Under the pieces are notes generated by a model, which was given only the letters and a program-made list of their open reading frames with translations, was not told where the DNA came from and did not search any database. The position numbers were made by a program, and so were the translations under genes. Of a stretch of DNA of 64,000 nt, positions 53,724-64,000 are shown piece after piece; the first letter of the stretch is position 1; each line of letters starts with the position of its first letter. Origin of the DNA: Marivirga lumbricoides (lineage in GTDB: Bacteria; Bacteroidota; Bacteroidia; Cytophagales; Cyclobacteriaceae). The stretch lies in the NCBI RefSeq assembly GCF_014636295.1, contig NZ_BMEC01000006.1:186001-250000 (forward strand). The letters are read 5' to 3'.

Positions 53724-54568
53724 AATACTTCTTCCAGCTTAAATATTTGATCCAATCGAACACCTTTTTCAGTATTCTTCACTGTACAACATTCATTGGT
53801 AGCATCATGTTCCATAAATATAATATAATTGTTATCTGCTGCTTCCTTCAGAAACTTCTGCTTCTCATCCATAGTGAGCAGAGGTCGGGTATCATAGCCC
53901 ATTACATAAGGTAGAGGAATATGGCCAACAGAAGGCAATAAATCTGCTGCGAAAACAATGGTTTTATCTTTATAGTTAATTTTAGGAATCATTTGCTTGT
54001 CTGTATGTCCATCAGCATACAGAATATCAAATTGCTTAAAAGGGGAAGGTTTACCCTGATCAACAAAGTGAAGATGTCCGCTTTCCTGCATGGGTAATAT
54101 ATTTTCTTTTAAGAAGCTCGCTTTTTCCCTTGGATTTGGCTTGGTGGCCCACTCCCAGTGGTCTTTATTACTCCAGTATTTGGCATTTTTAAACTGCATT
54201 TCCAGCTTAGTTTGTGCGGCATCTTTCCAGTTAACACCACCTCCGCAGTGGTCAAAATGAAGGTGTGTTAAAAACATATCCGTTACATCATCAGGGCTAA
54301 AGCCTGCTTTCTTAAGCGACCCATGCAAAGAAGCGTCTCCATGAAGATAAAAATGACTAAAGAATTTAGCATCTTGCTTATCTCCTATTCCATTATCAAT
54401 CAATATCAACTGGTCGCCATCTTCAATCAGCATGCAGCGCATGGACCATGTACATAAATTGTTCTCATCAGCCGGATTGGTTTTTTGCCACAATACTTTG
54501 GGTACTACACCAAACATAGCGCCACCGTCTAACTTAAAAAAACCTGTTTCTATGATATGTAATTTCAT
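53720..54568 (-). CDS. Metallo-beta-lactamase-fold hydrolase
   Basis: 282 aa. The zinc motif is FLTHLHFDHCGGGV (HxHxDH), followed by the second ligands in DGHTDKQMIPKI (H) and FAADLLPSVGHIPL (D), and the last His in EHDAT. The order is that of the lactonase-like or AHL-lactonase-like MBL group. The substrate is unknown. No signal peptide is seen; the protein begins MKLHIIETGFFKLDGGAMFG. It is upstream of patatin with a 4-bp overlap. Confidence 0.9.
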   Translation of the reverse strand: MKLHIIETGFFKLDGGAMFGVVPKVLWQKTNPADENNLCTWSMRCMLIEDGDQLILIDNGIGDKQDAKFFSHFYLHGDASLHGSLKKAGFSPDDVTDMFLTHLHFDHCGGGVNWKDAAQTKLEMQFKNAKYWSNKDHWEWATKPNPREKASFLKENILPMQESGHLHFVDQGKPSPFKQFDILYADGHTDKQMIPKINYKDKTIVFAADLLPSVGHIPLPYVMGYDTRPLLTMDEKQKFLKEAADNNYIIFMEHDATNECCTVKNTEKGVRLDQIFKLEEVL

Positions 54569-54734
54569 TTTAGCTTATTTTAAATTTAGTTTATCTGGGT
54601 TCAAATTATATTTTTATAACCGTAAACCCAGCTTTACCTATAACTCAAATAAAGTTTCCTCCTATCTCCCTATCTGTATCAGAATGAGCATGTGTTATAA
54701 GGTACTGCACAAATTTTTAGATGAAAATTTATAA

Positions 54735-54761
54735 ACAAAAAAACCGCCTCATCAGCGGTTT
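54735..54761 (-). terminator. Rho-independent terminator after accA
   Basis: AAACCGC (54741-54747) and GCGGTTT (54755-54761) form a 7-bp stem with a 7-nt loop; on the minus strand it is followed by a T-run (A-run at 54736-54740). It closes accA just after its stop codon. Confidence 0.85.
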
Positions 54762-54779
54762 CTAAAATTGTATCAGGCA

Positions 54780-55724
54780 TTATTTTACAACGCCCATCTG
54801 GTTAAATTTTTCAATTCGTTCTTCAATTCTCTTTTCAGATGATTTTTTACTTAACTCTTTAGCATTTTTAAGGATTGTTTTCTTAATCTCTTCAGCAATG
54901 GCTTTTAAGTTAGTATGAGCACCTCCTAAAGGTTCAGGAATGATGCCATCAATCAATTTATTTTTTAGCATATCCGGAGCCGTTAATTTCAGGGCTTCCG
55001 CTGCCTGCTCTTTGTAATCCCAGCTTCTCCAAAGAATGGAAGAACAAGATTCCGGAGAAATTACTGAATACCATGTATTTTCCAACATCAATACTTTATC
55101 TCCTATAGCAATGCCTAAAGCTCCTCCTGAAGCACCTTCACCTATAATTATACAAATTACAGGTACTTTCAACATAAACATTTCCTTCAGGTTGCGCGCA
55201 ATGGCTTCGCCCTGCCCTCTCTCTTCTGCTTCCAGACCTGGAAATGCTCCCGGAGTATCAATAAAAGTAACAATTGGTTTTTTAAACTTCTCAGCCATTT
55301 TCATCAACCTTAAAGCCTTTCTGTAGCCCTCAGGGTTAGCCATCCCGAAATTTCGGAGCTGCCTTTGCTTGGTGTTGCGTCCTTTTTGTTGGCCAATAAA
55401 CATAAAAGTTTCACCGCTTACTGTACCAAATCCACCTACCATTGCCTTATCATCGGCTACTGTTCTGTCACCATGCAGCTCTACGAAATCATCTGTTATT
55501 TCATAAATATAATCCAATGTATAAGGCCTGTCCGGATGCCGTGATAATTGTACACGTTGCCAACGGGTAAGGTTTTGGAAGGTCTCTTTTTTTAAGGACA
55601 CAATTTTTTCTTCAAGTTTACTTATAGCTGAGCTGATATCTATATCACTGTCCTGAGCCAGCGATTTCATTCCAGCTAATTTATTTTCCAATTCTACTAT
55701 CGGTCGTTCAAATTCCAAAAGCAT
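54780..55724 (-). CDS. accA: Acetyl-CoA carboxylase carboxyltransferase subunit alpha
   Basis: 314 aa. Transfers CO2 from biotin to acetyl-CoA in fatty-acid synthesis. It begins [20 protein letters not shown], then the family core [60 protein letters not shown] and [20 protein letters not shown]. The length is normal. No accD is in the window; in Bacteroidota the two genes are often apart. It is a single-gene unit with its own terminator. Confidence 0.97.
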   Translation of the reverse strand: MLLEFERPIVELENKLAGMKSLAQDSDIDISSAISKLEEKIVSLKKETFQNLTRWQRVQLSRHPDRPYTLDYIYEITDDFVELHGDRTVADDKAMVGGFGTVSGETFMFIGQQKGRNTKQRQLRNFGMANPEGYRKALRLMKMAEKFKKPIVTFIDTPGAFPGLEAEERGQGEAIARNLKEMFMLKVPVICIIIGEGASGGALGIAIGDKVLMLENTWYSVISPESCSSILWRSWDYKEQAAEALKLTAPDMLKNKLIDGIIPEPLGGAHTNLKAIAEEIKKTILKNAKELSKKSSEKRIEERIEKFNQMGVVK

Positions 55725-55972
55725 TATTTTAGTTTATTTTTTATAGTGTAAAATTAGCATTTTAATCCGAAGACACACATAAAAATGTATAATTAACAAA
55801 ATCCGATAAGATAATTCAGGATTTCAGTCTTTAAGCTAATTTAATTATAATTTAAGCTCTTTATACTATAAGTGTAAAATGAACATTAAATATGCACTAT
55901 TTCATTTTTATTACTTTAACTGATTTATCTGAATGTATTTACGTACAGCACAAAAAAACGGTCAAAATTTAT

Positions 55973-57901
<1,929 letters not shown>

Positions 57902-58094
57902 TTATTTGTTGTTAAATAATATGTTTAAGGTTCTACTTCAAATTTCTTGGTACGCTACACTTTCTTTATTTAAGATAAATAATGTATCAAGTTTGCTCTA
58001 TCCACTCTTTTTTCTATTACTGATATACTGTAAGACTCTTTCCTTTCTTTTGGCTTTCCCGATGAAAATTAGGGACAGGTACCCAAAGGAAACA

Positions 58095-58118
58095 ATGCCA
58101 TAGGCATCCCTGTAGGGA
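58095..58118. repeat. Paired-hairpin palindromic element A
   Basis: Two adjacent small stems: ATGCC-ata-GGCAT (58095-58107), then TCCC-tgta-GGGA (58107-58118). It lies in the spacer between the double esterase and the BD-FAE-like esterase. Its layout resembles the pairs at 60720 and 60838. Confidence 0.55.
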
Positions 58119-58180
58119 AACTCAAGGCTGAATTCATCTCTCTATAAAAAATACTTACCAGTATATAAATGTTATTACCA

Positions 58181-59074
58181 TTATTTCATATAACTATTCA
58201 TTTTCAACCAGTCCAATAAAGGATTGATCCATCCTTTTCGCTGAAATATAAATCCATGGCCTCCCCTGGGATAAATATGCATTTCAACGTCCACATTGTT
58301 AAGCCTCAAACTTTGAAAATAAGCTATCGTGTTATTTACATCAACCAACTTATCATCTGCTGTATGGGTTAAATAGGCAGGAGGTGTATTGCCTGTTACT
58401 TTTAGTTCATTCGAGTATAACTTAACATCTTCTGAACCAGGGTTTTCACCCAATAAAGCATCCCGAGAACCTAAATGAGTTAAACTGTCAGTCATACTAA
58501 TCACTGGATATACTAATATTTGAAAGTCAGGCCTAAGGCTTGTGTTTTTGGGATTTGAAATATAAGATGTATCAAAATGAGTAGCAGCAGTTGAAGCCAA
58601 ATGCCCTCCGGCAGAAAATCCCATGATACCAATTTTGCCTTTGCTCAAACTGAATTTAGCAGCATTTTCCCTCACGAATTTAATAGCCTGTTGCGCATCT
58701 TGTAAGGGACCGATTTTTTTATCGACCATAATCTGATCATCAGGCAAACGATATTTTAAAACAAAAGCAGCAATACCATTTTCAGCCAATATTTTGGCAT
58801 TGGTCACCCCTTCACCTTCATACACTACCACTCCATACCCACCACCCGGTATAATGATGATGGCTGTTCCGTTTGCTTTTTCAGGATTAGGCTTAAAATA
58901 CGCTAAAGTGGGGTGGGATACATTTCTGATAACATCCTCTCCGGTTTCTTTAAGCGCTGAAGCTTTTGAGTTGGGAATTTCATCGGGGTATAAATTAAAG
59001 ACTTCCTGTGCGCTTACTATTGTTGAAAGGAACAACATGGAAGTAAGAAAGCTGAGATAAAAAAATTTCATCAT
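58181..59074 (-). CDS. Alpha/beta-hydrolase, acetylxylan-esterase / BD-FAE-like
   Basis: 297 aa, signal peptide FLTSMLFLSTIVSAQ. Oxyanion region IIPGGGYGVVVYEGEG, nucleophile GFSAGGHLAST, acid in THTADDKLVD, His in PRGGHGFIF. This set matches the BD-FAE/esterase group often found in xylan and pectin utilisation loci of Bacteroidota. It likely removes acetyl or feruloyl groups from polysaccharide in the periplasm. It lies between the double esterase and the GH43 gene on the same strand, 75 bp after GH43. Confidence 0.9.
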   Translation of the reverse strand: MMKFFYLSFLTSMLFLSTIVSAQEVFNLYPDEIPNSKASALKETGEDVIRNVSHPTLAYFKPNPEKANGTAIIIIPGGGYGVVVYEGEGVTNAKILAENGIAAFVLKYRLPDDQIMVDKKIGPLQDAQQAIKFVRENAAKFSLSKGKIGIMGFSAGGHLASTAATHFDTSYISNPKNTSLRPDFQILVYPVISMTDSLTHLGSRDALLGENPGSEDVKLYSNELKVTGNTPPAYLTHTADDKLVDVNNTIAYFQSLRLNNVDVEMHIYPRGGHGFIFQRKGWINPLLDWLKMNSYMK

Positions 59075-59149
59075 AGAGTTACATTTAAAAATTGTGGTTC
59101 AAAACATATACTTACTGGTTTACCTTGACTGTCCATAGTCAAAAAAAAT

Positions 59150-60499
59150 CTAATCGAATTTTATCCAGTCAATTTCAATCTCATTATTATCCTTTGCGAC
59201 AATAAAGAGATTGTGAATACCGGCTTCCATTTTTGATAGAGAGGAATTGGTTTCTTTCCAATCCTCACTTGGCGGAACCTTGATTTTCGCCACTAAAGCA
59301 CCATCCAATTCGTTGCTCCTTATTTCCAAAGATCCGCCTTTTGAAGACCTAGCTCTTACCATCACAGATTTTAAAGGTTTTTTCTCAAATTCCACACTGT
59401 TGTATTGTACCCAGGCTCCTGCTTTATTGTAGAGAATTTTCCATCCTTTAAAAGTGTTTAATGAATCCAGAAATGCTAAAGCAGTTCCTTTCTCACTTTT
59501 ATGGGTATACCTGTCCACCTGTATTTTTGCAGTAGCTTTTGTTAAGCCAATGCCTCTTAAAGTAGGGCTCACTTTTTTAATAGTTCCATCCTTATTAAAA
59601 AACAGGCTATCTGCTCTGATTGACCTTGCTTTATCAAAATCAGGAGAGTAATCATTGTGATGGTAGAATAAATACCACTGGTCTTTAAAGTTGATGATGG
59701 ACTGATGATTTGTCCAGCAACCTGTGGGTGATTCATCCATAATTACCCCGGTTACTTCAAAAGGCCCTAGTGGGTTATCAGAAATGGCATATTCTAATCT
59801 TTCTGTTTTATTTTCTACATGAGGATATGTAAGGTAATAGATTCCATTCCTTTCAAAAACATAAGGGCCCTCCTTTAATCCTTCATCAGGTAAGTCTTTA
59901 AGTGTAACTACTTCCGAATCGAGTTCCAGCATATTCTCTTTCAACTTAGCCCCATAAATATCTCCTGCTGACCAGTAAAGATAAGCCTGACCATTTTTAT
60001 CAATAAAAACATTCGGATCAATGCCGCGGACACCTTTTATGGGGTGTGCTTCCGGAGTAAATGGACCTTCCGGTTGGTCTGCTACTGCTACGCCAATTCT
60101 GAAGCCTTTGCCGTAAGTGACTGTATCTTCAGGAAAGGTTGGAAAATAGAAATAATACTTTCCGTTTCTTTCAATACAGTCAGGAGCCCACATGCTATAA
60201 CTTTCAGGTTTTACCCATGGAACCTTATTTTGGTGGACTATCATTCCATGATCTGTCCAATCAGTGAGATTTTCTGAAGAAAACACATGATAGTCTTCCA
60301 TAGCAAACCAGCCAATACGTCCTTTGCCTTCAGTGGCGATAATATCATGAGAGGGATATACATAAACCTTGTCACCAAATACTCTGGCAGATGGATCAGC
60401 TGTAAACTGATCATTAATCAGAGGGTTTTGAGCAAGTGAATAGCTCATGGACATAAAAATCAATGCAATTGTAATAGAAATGTGATATTTGTGTTTCAT
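59150..60499 (-). CDS. GH43 family glycosidase with CBM6
   Basis: 449 aa, signal peptide ending SYSLAQN. The five-bladed propeller with three acidic residues is indicated by FTADPSARVFGDKVYVYPSH (Asp), GIDPNVFIDKNGQAYLYWSA (Asp) and GLKEGPYVFERNGIYYLTYP (Glu). The C-terminal 130 residues look like a carbohydrate-binding module (CBM6) with KAGAWVQYNSVEFEKKPLKS and KDNNEIEIDWIKFD at the end. Likely activity is arabinofuranosidase or xylosidase; the substrate is not fixed by sequence. The two esterases and two GH97 enzymes nearby point to hemicellulose breakdown. Confidence 0.92.
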   Translation of the reverse strand: MKHKYHISITIALIFMSMSYSLAQNPLINDQFTADPSARVFGDKVYVYPSHDIIATEGKGRIGWFAMEDYHVFSSENLTDWTDHGMIVHQNKVPWVKPESYSMWAPDCIERNGKYYFYFPTFPEDTVTYGKGFRIGVAVADQPEGPFTPEAHPIKGVRGIDPNVFIDKNGQAYLYWSAGDIYGAKLKENMLELDSEVVTLKDLPDEGLKEGPYVFERNGIYYLTYPHVENKTERLEYAISDNPLGPFEVTGVIMDESPTGCWTNHQSIINFKDQWYLFYHHNDYSPDFDKARSIRADSLFFNKDGTIKKVSPTLRGIGLTKATAKIQVDRYTHKSEKGTALAFLDSLNTFKGWKILYNKAGAWVQYNSVEFEKKPLKSVMVRARSSKGGSLEIRSNELDGALVAKIKVPPSEDWKETNSSLSKMEAGIHNLFIVAKDNNEIEIDWIKFD

Positions 60500-60719
60500 G
60501 TGTATATAATTTTTTTTTATGTCGTCATATCTATATGTCGGTGCAAGTAATTAGAAAATGTGATTTCTATATTTTAATATTTCAGATGCTCGTAAGCAGA
60601 TCATTCCGTTCTGGCTCTAAGACTCCTTCTTTTCTTTTTTTTTCTTTATAACAAGTTTTGGTTCCCTCAAATGATGTCATTTCTACATTTCGCCAAAAAC
60701 ACCTCTATAGTTCCATGAA

Positions 60720-60751
60720 GGGTAACACCCCTATAATCCCCTCAAGGGGAT
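60720..60751. repeat. Paired-hairpin palindromic element B
   Basis: GGGT-aac-ACCC (60720-60730) is followed by ATCCCC-tcaa-GGGGAT (60736-60751). The CCCCT-A-T/A-ATCCCC form resembles intergenic palindromes I recall from other Bacteroidota; the copy number could not be checked here. Confidence 0.6.
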
Positions 60752-60837
60752 AGTCTCACAGATTTAAGTTAACCGAAATCCAATAACTTCACCACTATTT
60801 TCTACTGTAGTAAAAGGCTTGCTATTTCCCTTGAAGT

Positions 60838-60868
60838 TTCAGCCAAAGGCTGACCAGCCTCTGGCTGG
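60838..60868. repeat. Paired-hairpin palindromic element C
   Basis: TCAGCC-aaa-GGCTGA (60839-60853) is followed directly by CCAGCC-tct-GGCTGG (60854-60868). The two stems are near copies, so the element could also pair across the whole length (TTCAGCC with GGCTGGAA). REP-like. Confidence 0.7.
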
Positions 60869-60984
60869 AATCCCTAAAATGAATAAGGCCGATCTTTCTA
60901 ATAAAATATTGACTTAATTTAATGGATTTGATAATCATCCTCGGTTTTCATGTTTTAAGTAATACCCTTTCATATCTATTAATT

Positions 60985-62925
60985 TTAATTAACTATAATA
61001 ACCCCACCGTTAGCCGGCATTATTAACTCAATTTCCTGATTCTTTTTATGCTTCATGGTTTTAAGCTTATTACCTGATTTCCTGCCATCTTCATAAACTT
61101 TCAATTCGGCACCAGCATTAATCATAGGTATTTTTGCTTTTATTTTAAGAGTTTCTTTTTGAGCATTAATTCCAGCTATATACCATTTGTCTCCGTTCCT
61201 GCGGGCCAGAATTACATATTTACCGGGAAATCCATCAATAAAAACCGTTTCATCCCAGGTGGTGGGTACTTCCCTCAGGAAATCAAGCTGATATTCAGGA
61301 GTGTCTTCAAGGTTATTAGGGGTTAAAGCAAACATTTGTACAGGGTTTTGGAAAAGTACACTGGTTGCCAGCTGAAATACATTGCTCGTAAGTCTTTCCT
61401 GTCCTTCGCTATTCCCTTTGTTTAGAAACTTGTTGAGCAGGACGCCTCCAAATTCCATACTTGCTACAGCATTGCGACTAAAGGGATGTAAAGCAGCGTA
61501 GAAAGCTTCATTGTCACGCGCATCCTGTGTGAAAATGAGCATCTCTGAAGCGATCACTGCTTCACTGCCAACAAAGTTAGGATACATGCGTTCCCATCCC
61601 CGGGGAAGTGTAGCTCCATGAAAAATAACCATTAAGCCATAATCATTCGCATCAGAAAGGATATTTTCATACAAGCGCATAGTTTCCTGCTTATCTCCCG
61701 CAAAAAAATCTACCTTTAAGCCTTTTACACCCACTTCTTTAAGCCACTTCATTTCACGCTTTCTGGCTATTGAAGTATGCATTTTATCTTTAGGCGTCAT
61801 AAAAGCATCATTAGCTGACCCATTAGAGTTGTACCACAGAAAAACTTCAACATTTTTGGATTTTGCATACTGAATAAGTTCTTTCATTCGATCATATCCA
61901 ATGTTCTTATCCCACCAGGCATCAATTAAAATGTACTCGAAATTCATAGCAGCTGCTAAATCAATATATTTTATCTGGTCTTCATAGTTCATACTATTGT
62001 CCTGCCAAACAATCCAACTCCATGAGCCACGCCCGAATTTATAGTCCTGAGAAGCCTCATAAAGAGGTTCTACTACATCAAAAGGAATGGTGGTTTCTAC
62101 AACAGGCTTTAAAGTTTCACCAACTGTAATGGTGCGCCAGGGTGTAACTCCGGGTAAACCAACCTGCGCTCCCGTGCTTCCGAAGCCATTGTTATTTTTC
62201 ATATCCGGATAAGCTACCTGATACATACCGTTTTGGTAATTACTTAAATGGGAAGCACAGTAAAGGCTGGAGACGCCAGTTTCTGATATTAAAACCCATC
62301 CATTATTTCCTACTTTAAATAAGCCGGGAAACACATAGCCATTTTGATTGGTATTGGTTTCCATTGCCACATCTGCAGTATAGCCACTTTCATAACTGGG
62401 CGCGGTACGGGCAAAACCGGACATGGATTCCATCATGGGAGAAAGAAATGATGTAGTAGCAGAAGGAAACTTAAAGCCTGTAAGCTCCCTTTCCACAATA
62501 ATCGCCATAGTTTCGCCCCAAACGGGCAGTTCATACCTGAAAGCAATATTGTTATTGCTTACCTGAAAAAGAAATGAAAGCTGCTTATTATCTGCGTTTT
62601 CGACTGTAAACTTTAAAGTATTAGCCTGGTAATCTACAGACGACTGCTTGATTTTGTCTGCAGTATAACTTTTACTGATTTTGTCTTTGGAAGAAGCAAG
62701 AAAACTCATTTCATCAATAAAATCACCTTCATTAGTTATTAAACCTAACGGAGATTTCTCAATCATTACCTCATCCTTGTAGTGTACCGAGTAAATAGCT
62801 TTTCCGTTTTCAACAGCTATTTCTAATTTTAATTGACCATCCGGACTTTGTATAGCCTCATTTTGAGAGAATAAAGGGGATGAAATCAAAAAGCAGTATA
62901 AAATAATTATTTTCTTCATTTTCAT
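60985..62925 (-). CDS. GH97 family glycosidase, retaining type (probable alpha-galactosidase)
   Basis: 646 aa, signal peptide IIILYCFLISSPLFSQN. The N-terminal beta-sandwich begins AIQSPDGQLKLEIAVENGKA. The (beta/alpha)8 barrel shows GRGSWSWIVWQDNSMNYEDQ and AMNFEYILIDAWWDKNIGYD, then GVKGLKVDFFAGDKQE with Asp406, and GSEAVIASEM with Glu461. The spacing of 55 residues equals the nucleophile and acid/base pair of the retaining GH97 enzyme I recall (Asp415/Glu470); inverting SusB-type members lack this Asp. So alpha-galactosidase-like activity is likelier than alpha-glucosidase. The next gene is a second copy. Confidence 0.93.
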   Translation of the reverse strand: MKMKKIIILYCFLISSPLFSQNEAIQSPDGQLKLEIAVENGKAIYSVHYKDEVMIEKSPLGLITNEGDFIDEMSFLASSKDKISKSYTADKIKQSSVDYQANTLKFTVENADNKQLSFLFQVSNNNIAFRYELPVWGETMAIIVERELTGFKFPSATTSFLSPMMESMSGFARTAPSYESGYTADVAMETNTNQNGYVFPGLFKVGNNGWVLISETGVSSLYCASHLSNYQNGMYQVAYPDMKNNNGFGSTGAQVGLPGVTPWRTITVGETLKPVVETTIPFDVVEPLYEASQDYKFGRGSWSWIVWQDNSMNYEDQIKYIDLAAAMNFEYILIDAWWDKNIGYDRMKELIQYAKSKNVEVFLWYNSNGSANDAFMTPKDKMHTSIARKREMKWLKEVGVKGLKVDFFAGDKQETMRLYENILSDANDYGLMVIFHGATLPRGWERMYPNFVGSEAVIASEMLIFTQDARDNEAFYAALHPFSRNAVASMEFGGVLLNKFLNKGNSEGQERLTSNVFQLATSVLFQNPVQMFALTPNNLEDTPEYQLDFLREVPTTWDETVFIDGFPGKYVILARRNGDKWYIAGINAQKETLKIKAKIPMINAGAELKVYEDGRKSGNKLKTMKHKKNQEIELIMPANGGVIIVN

Positions 62926-62979
62926 AAATTGAGTTTTCTCTTTTTTAATATTTTATTATGCAGCACTTCAGTTTATTTT

Positions 62980-64000
62980 TTATTCCATCGGTTGAATATG
63001 AGCTACAAAACCACCTCTGCGAAGCATCTTTACGTCAATTGTGCTGGATTTATCTACCATCAAATATTCTGTTGAAAATGCTTTATCGTGTTCACCATCT
63101 GCAATTAATGTTAGTTTATATGATTCTCCCTGAGGTAGAAAATCAAATTTTAAAGTCTGGGTTTTATCTTTATCTCCATCAGAATTAATCCCTCCTATGT
63201 ACCAGTCATTATCCTTTCTTCGTGCCATAATTGTAAATTCCCCGGGGTAGCCATCCAGTAATTTTGTCTCGTCCCAGGTGGTAGGCACATGCTGAAGGAA
63301 AGATTTAGGGGCATGTGGTAAATTCTGATAACCTTCAGGGCGATCGGCCATATGCTGGATGGCAGATTCAAACACCACACTTAATGCCAGTTCATGTCCG
63401 TAAGAGGTTATATGAGGGTACTGAGAATTGGTAAAGGTAGCGGGTGTATAATCCATTGAACCTACTATGTTTCGGGTAAAAGGCAACACATTATTATGTT
63501 CAGGGGCAGTGGTTGTTAGTTCCGGGCCATTATTGTACCATTCAGCTCCGCGAACTCCTTCGTAGGTCATCAGGTGCGGATAAGTACGCTGCCAGCCTCG
63601 GGGAACCAGACAGCCGTGAAAATAGACCATCATTTTATGTTTGGCAGCATCTTCCAGAATGTCAAGGTAATATTTCATCATTTCCTGTTTCTCACTCAGA
63701 AAAAAATCAATTTTCACCCCATAAACGCCCAGTTTGTTCAGCTTTGCAAACTCTTCTATTCGGTTTTCATGAGTTTTCATTCGGTCTACAGGTGTTGAAG
63801 TAATCCATTTAAACATGCCTGAATTGTACCACATTAATGGTTTTACACCTATTGAATGAATGTATTGTAGAGCGTCTTCCAGATTACCTCCATTTCCCAT
63901 TTGATCCCATTCCCAGTCCAGAAGAGTATATTTCCAACCCATTTCAGCCGCTAAATCCGCAAACTCGGTAACTGTTTTAAAATCTTTAGTGCCATGATTA
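62980..64000 (-). CDS. Second GH97 family glycosidase, retaining type, 5' end missing
   Basis: About 340 C-terminal residues are in the window; the open frame runs past the right edge without stop. Internal ATG codons, such as the one at 63942, are not the start. It parallels the neighbouring gene: MGWKYTLLDWEWDQMGNGGN, LGVYGVKIDFFLSEKQEMMK with the nucleophile-type Asp, YFHGCLVPRGWQRTYPHLMT, YEGVRGAEWYNNGPE with the acid/base-type Glu, and the C-terminal beta domain (PTTWDETKLLDGYPGEFTIM). It stops 55 bp before the other GH97 start, so both are probably in one transcript. Substrate specificity may differ because loop sequences differ. Confidence 0.92.
   Translation of the reverse strand, partial: NHGTKDFKTVTEFADLAAEMGWKYTLLDWEWDQMGNGGNLEDALQYIHSIGVKPLMWYNSGMFKWITSTPVDRMKTHENRIEEFAKLNKLGVYGVKIDFFLSEKQEMMKYYLDILEDAAKHKMMVYFHGCLVPRGWQRTYPHLMTYEGVRGAEWYNNGPELTTTAPEHNNVLPFTRNIVGSMDYTPATFTNSQYPHITSYGHELALSVVFESAIQHMADRPEGYQNLPHAPKSFLQHVPTTWDETKLLDGYPGEFTIMARRKDNDWYIGGINSDGDKDKTQTLKFDFLPQGESYKLTLIADGEHDKAFSTEYLMVDKSSTIDVKMLRRGGFVAHIQPME

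Larger units (their letters stand above)
60500..60984. other. Intergenic region with palindromic repeats
   Basis: 485 bp between the GH43 and GH97 genes, without a credible ORF. It carries two paired-hairpin elements (60720-60751 and 60838-60868). The GH43 promoter is expected near 60500-60600, but no -7 motif stands out. Confidence 0.6.

Overview
The window looks like a chromosomal segment of a free-living member of the Bacteroidota, most probably order Cytophagales. The DNA is AT-rich. Several genes are preceded by the Bacteroidota sigma-A -7 motif TAnnTTTG instead of a classical -10 box, and Shine-Dalgarno sequences are weak. The gene content fits: lipoproteins and N-terminal signal peptides are common, and there are SiaB/SiaC-type regulators, a POT peptide transporter, ATP-type PEP carboxykinase, GH97 and GH43 glycosidases, a single-chain PurL and bifunctional FolC. 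I cannot name the genus. I saw no transposase, prophage, CRISPR array or rRNA operon.

Layout. Positions 1-4025 (minus) are a TetR-controlled tripartite RND efflux operon, cut by the left edge. Positions 4246-8888 carry an alpha/beta hydrolase and purL. Positions 8948-10149 hold a lipoprotein gene preceded by its own decayed duplicate. Positions 10383-12213 hold a tRNA-Gln with a textbook promoter and terminator, then prs and rplY. Glutaminase and a cold-shock-domain protein follow, and 14190-17988 is a run of small basic, globin, YtxH-like and membrane proteins ending with flotillin-like floA, which suggests envelope stress maintenance. Positions 18175-21228 hold an outer-membrane barrel protein, a metallophosphoesterase, a TVP38-type membrane protein and a PNPOx-like protein.

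Positions 21386-25888 (minus) form an exported-protein locus: a lipoprotein, two secreted proteins and a large leucine-rich-repeat protein. Positions 26159-29727 (plus) hold DUF502, pth, a eukaryote-like 6-pyruvoyl-tetrahydropterin synthase overlapping folE, and an SDR that lacks the catalytic tyrosine. Positions 29805-32327 are a likely signalling locus: an SpoIIAA/STAS-like protein and two paralogous coiled-coil proteins converge on a SiaB kinase, a SiaC phosphoprotein and a membrane coiled-coil protein. A POT transporter, pckA and an M23 peptidase follow.

Positions 36682-48492 (minus) are a dense cluster. A giant TPR protein and a barrel protein lead into a SPOR protein, ExbB, ExbD, TonB, FolC, TrmB, a PAP2 phosphatase, an M14-like deacylase and a phosphoglycosyl transferase. 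holA, a double M16 peptidase, patatin, a metallo-beta-lactamase-fold hydrolase and accA follow upstream. From 55973 to the right edge (minus) lies a carbohydrate-degradation cluster: a double-domain esterase, a BD-FAE-like esterase, GH43-CBM6 and two tandem GH97 enzymes of the retaining type. Its intergenic spacers carry three paired-hairpin palindromic elements. No SusC/SusD pair is visible, so the locus may continue to the right.

The strongest candidates for new biology are the SiaB/SiaC/coiled-coil locus, the three-module LRR operon, the pterin cassette with its unusual SDR, and the paired-hairpin elements. All functional statements are read from motifs in the sequence plus family knowledge; no searches were run.
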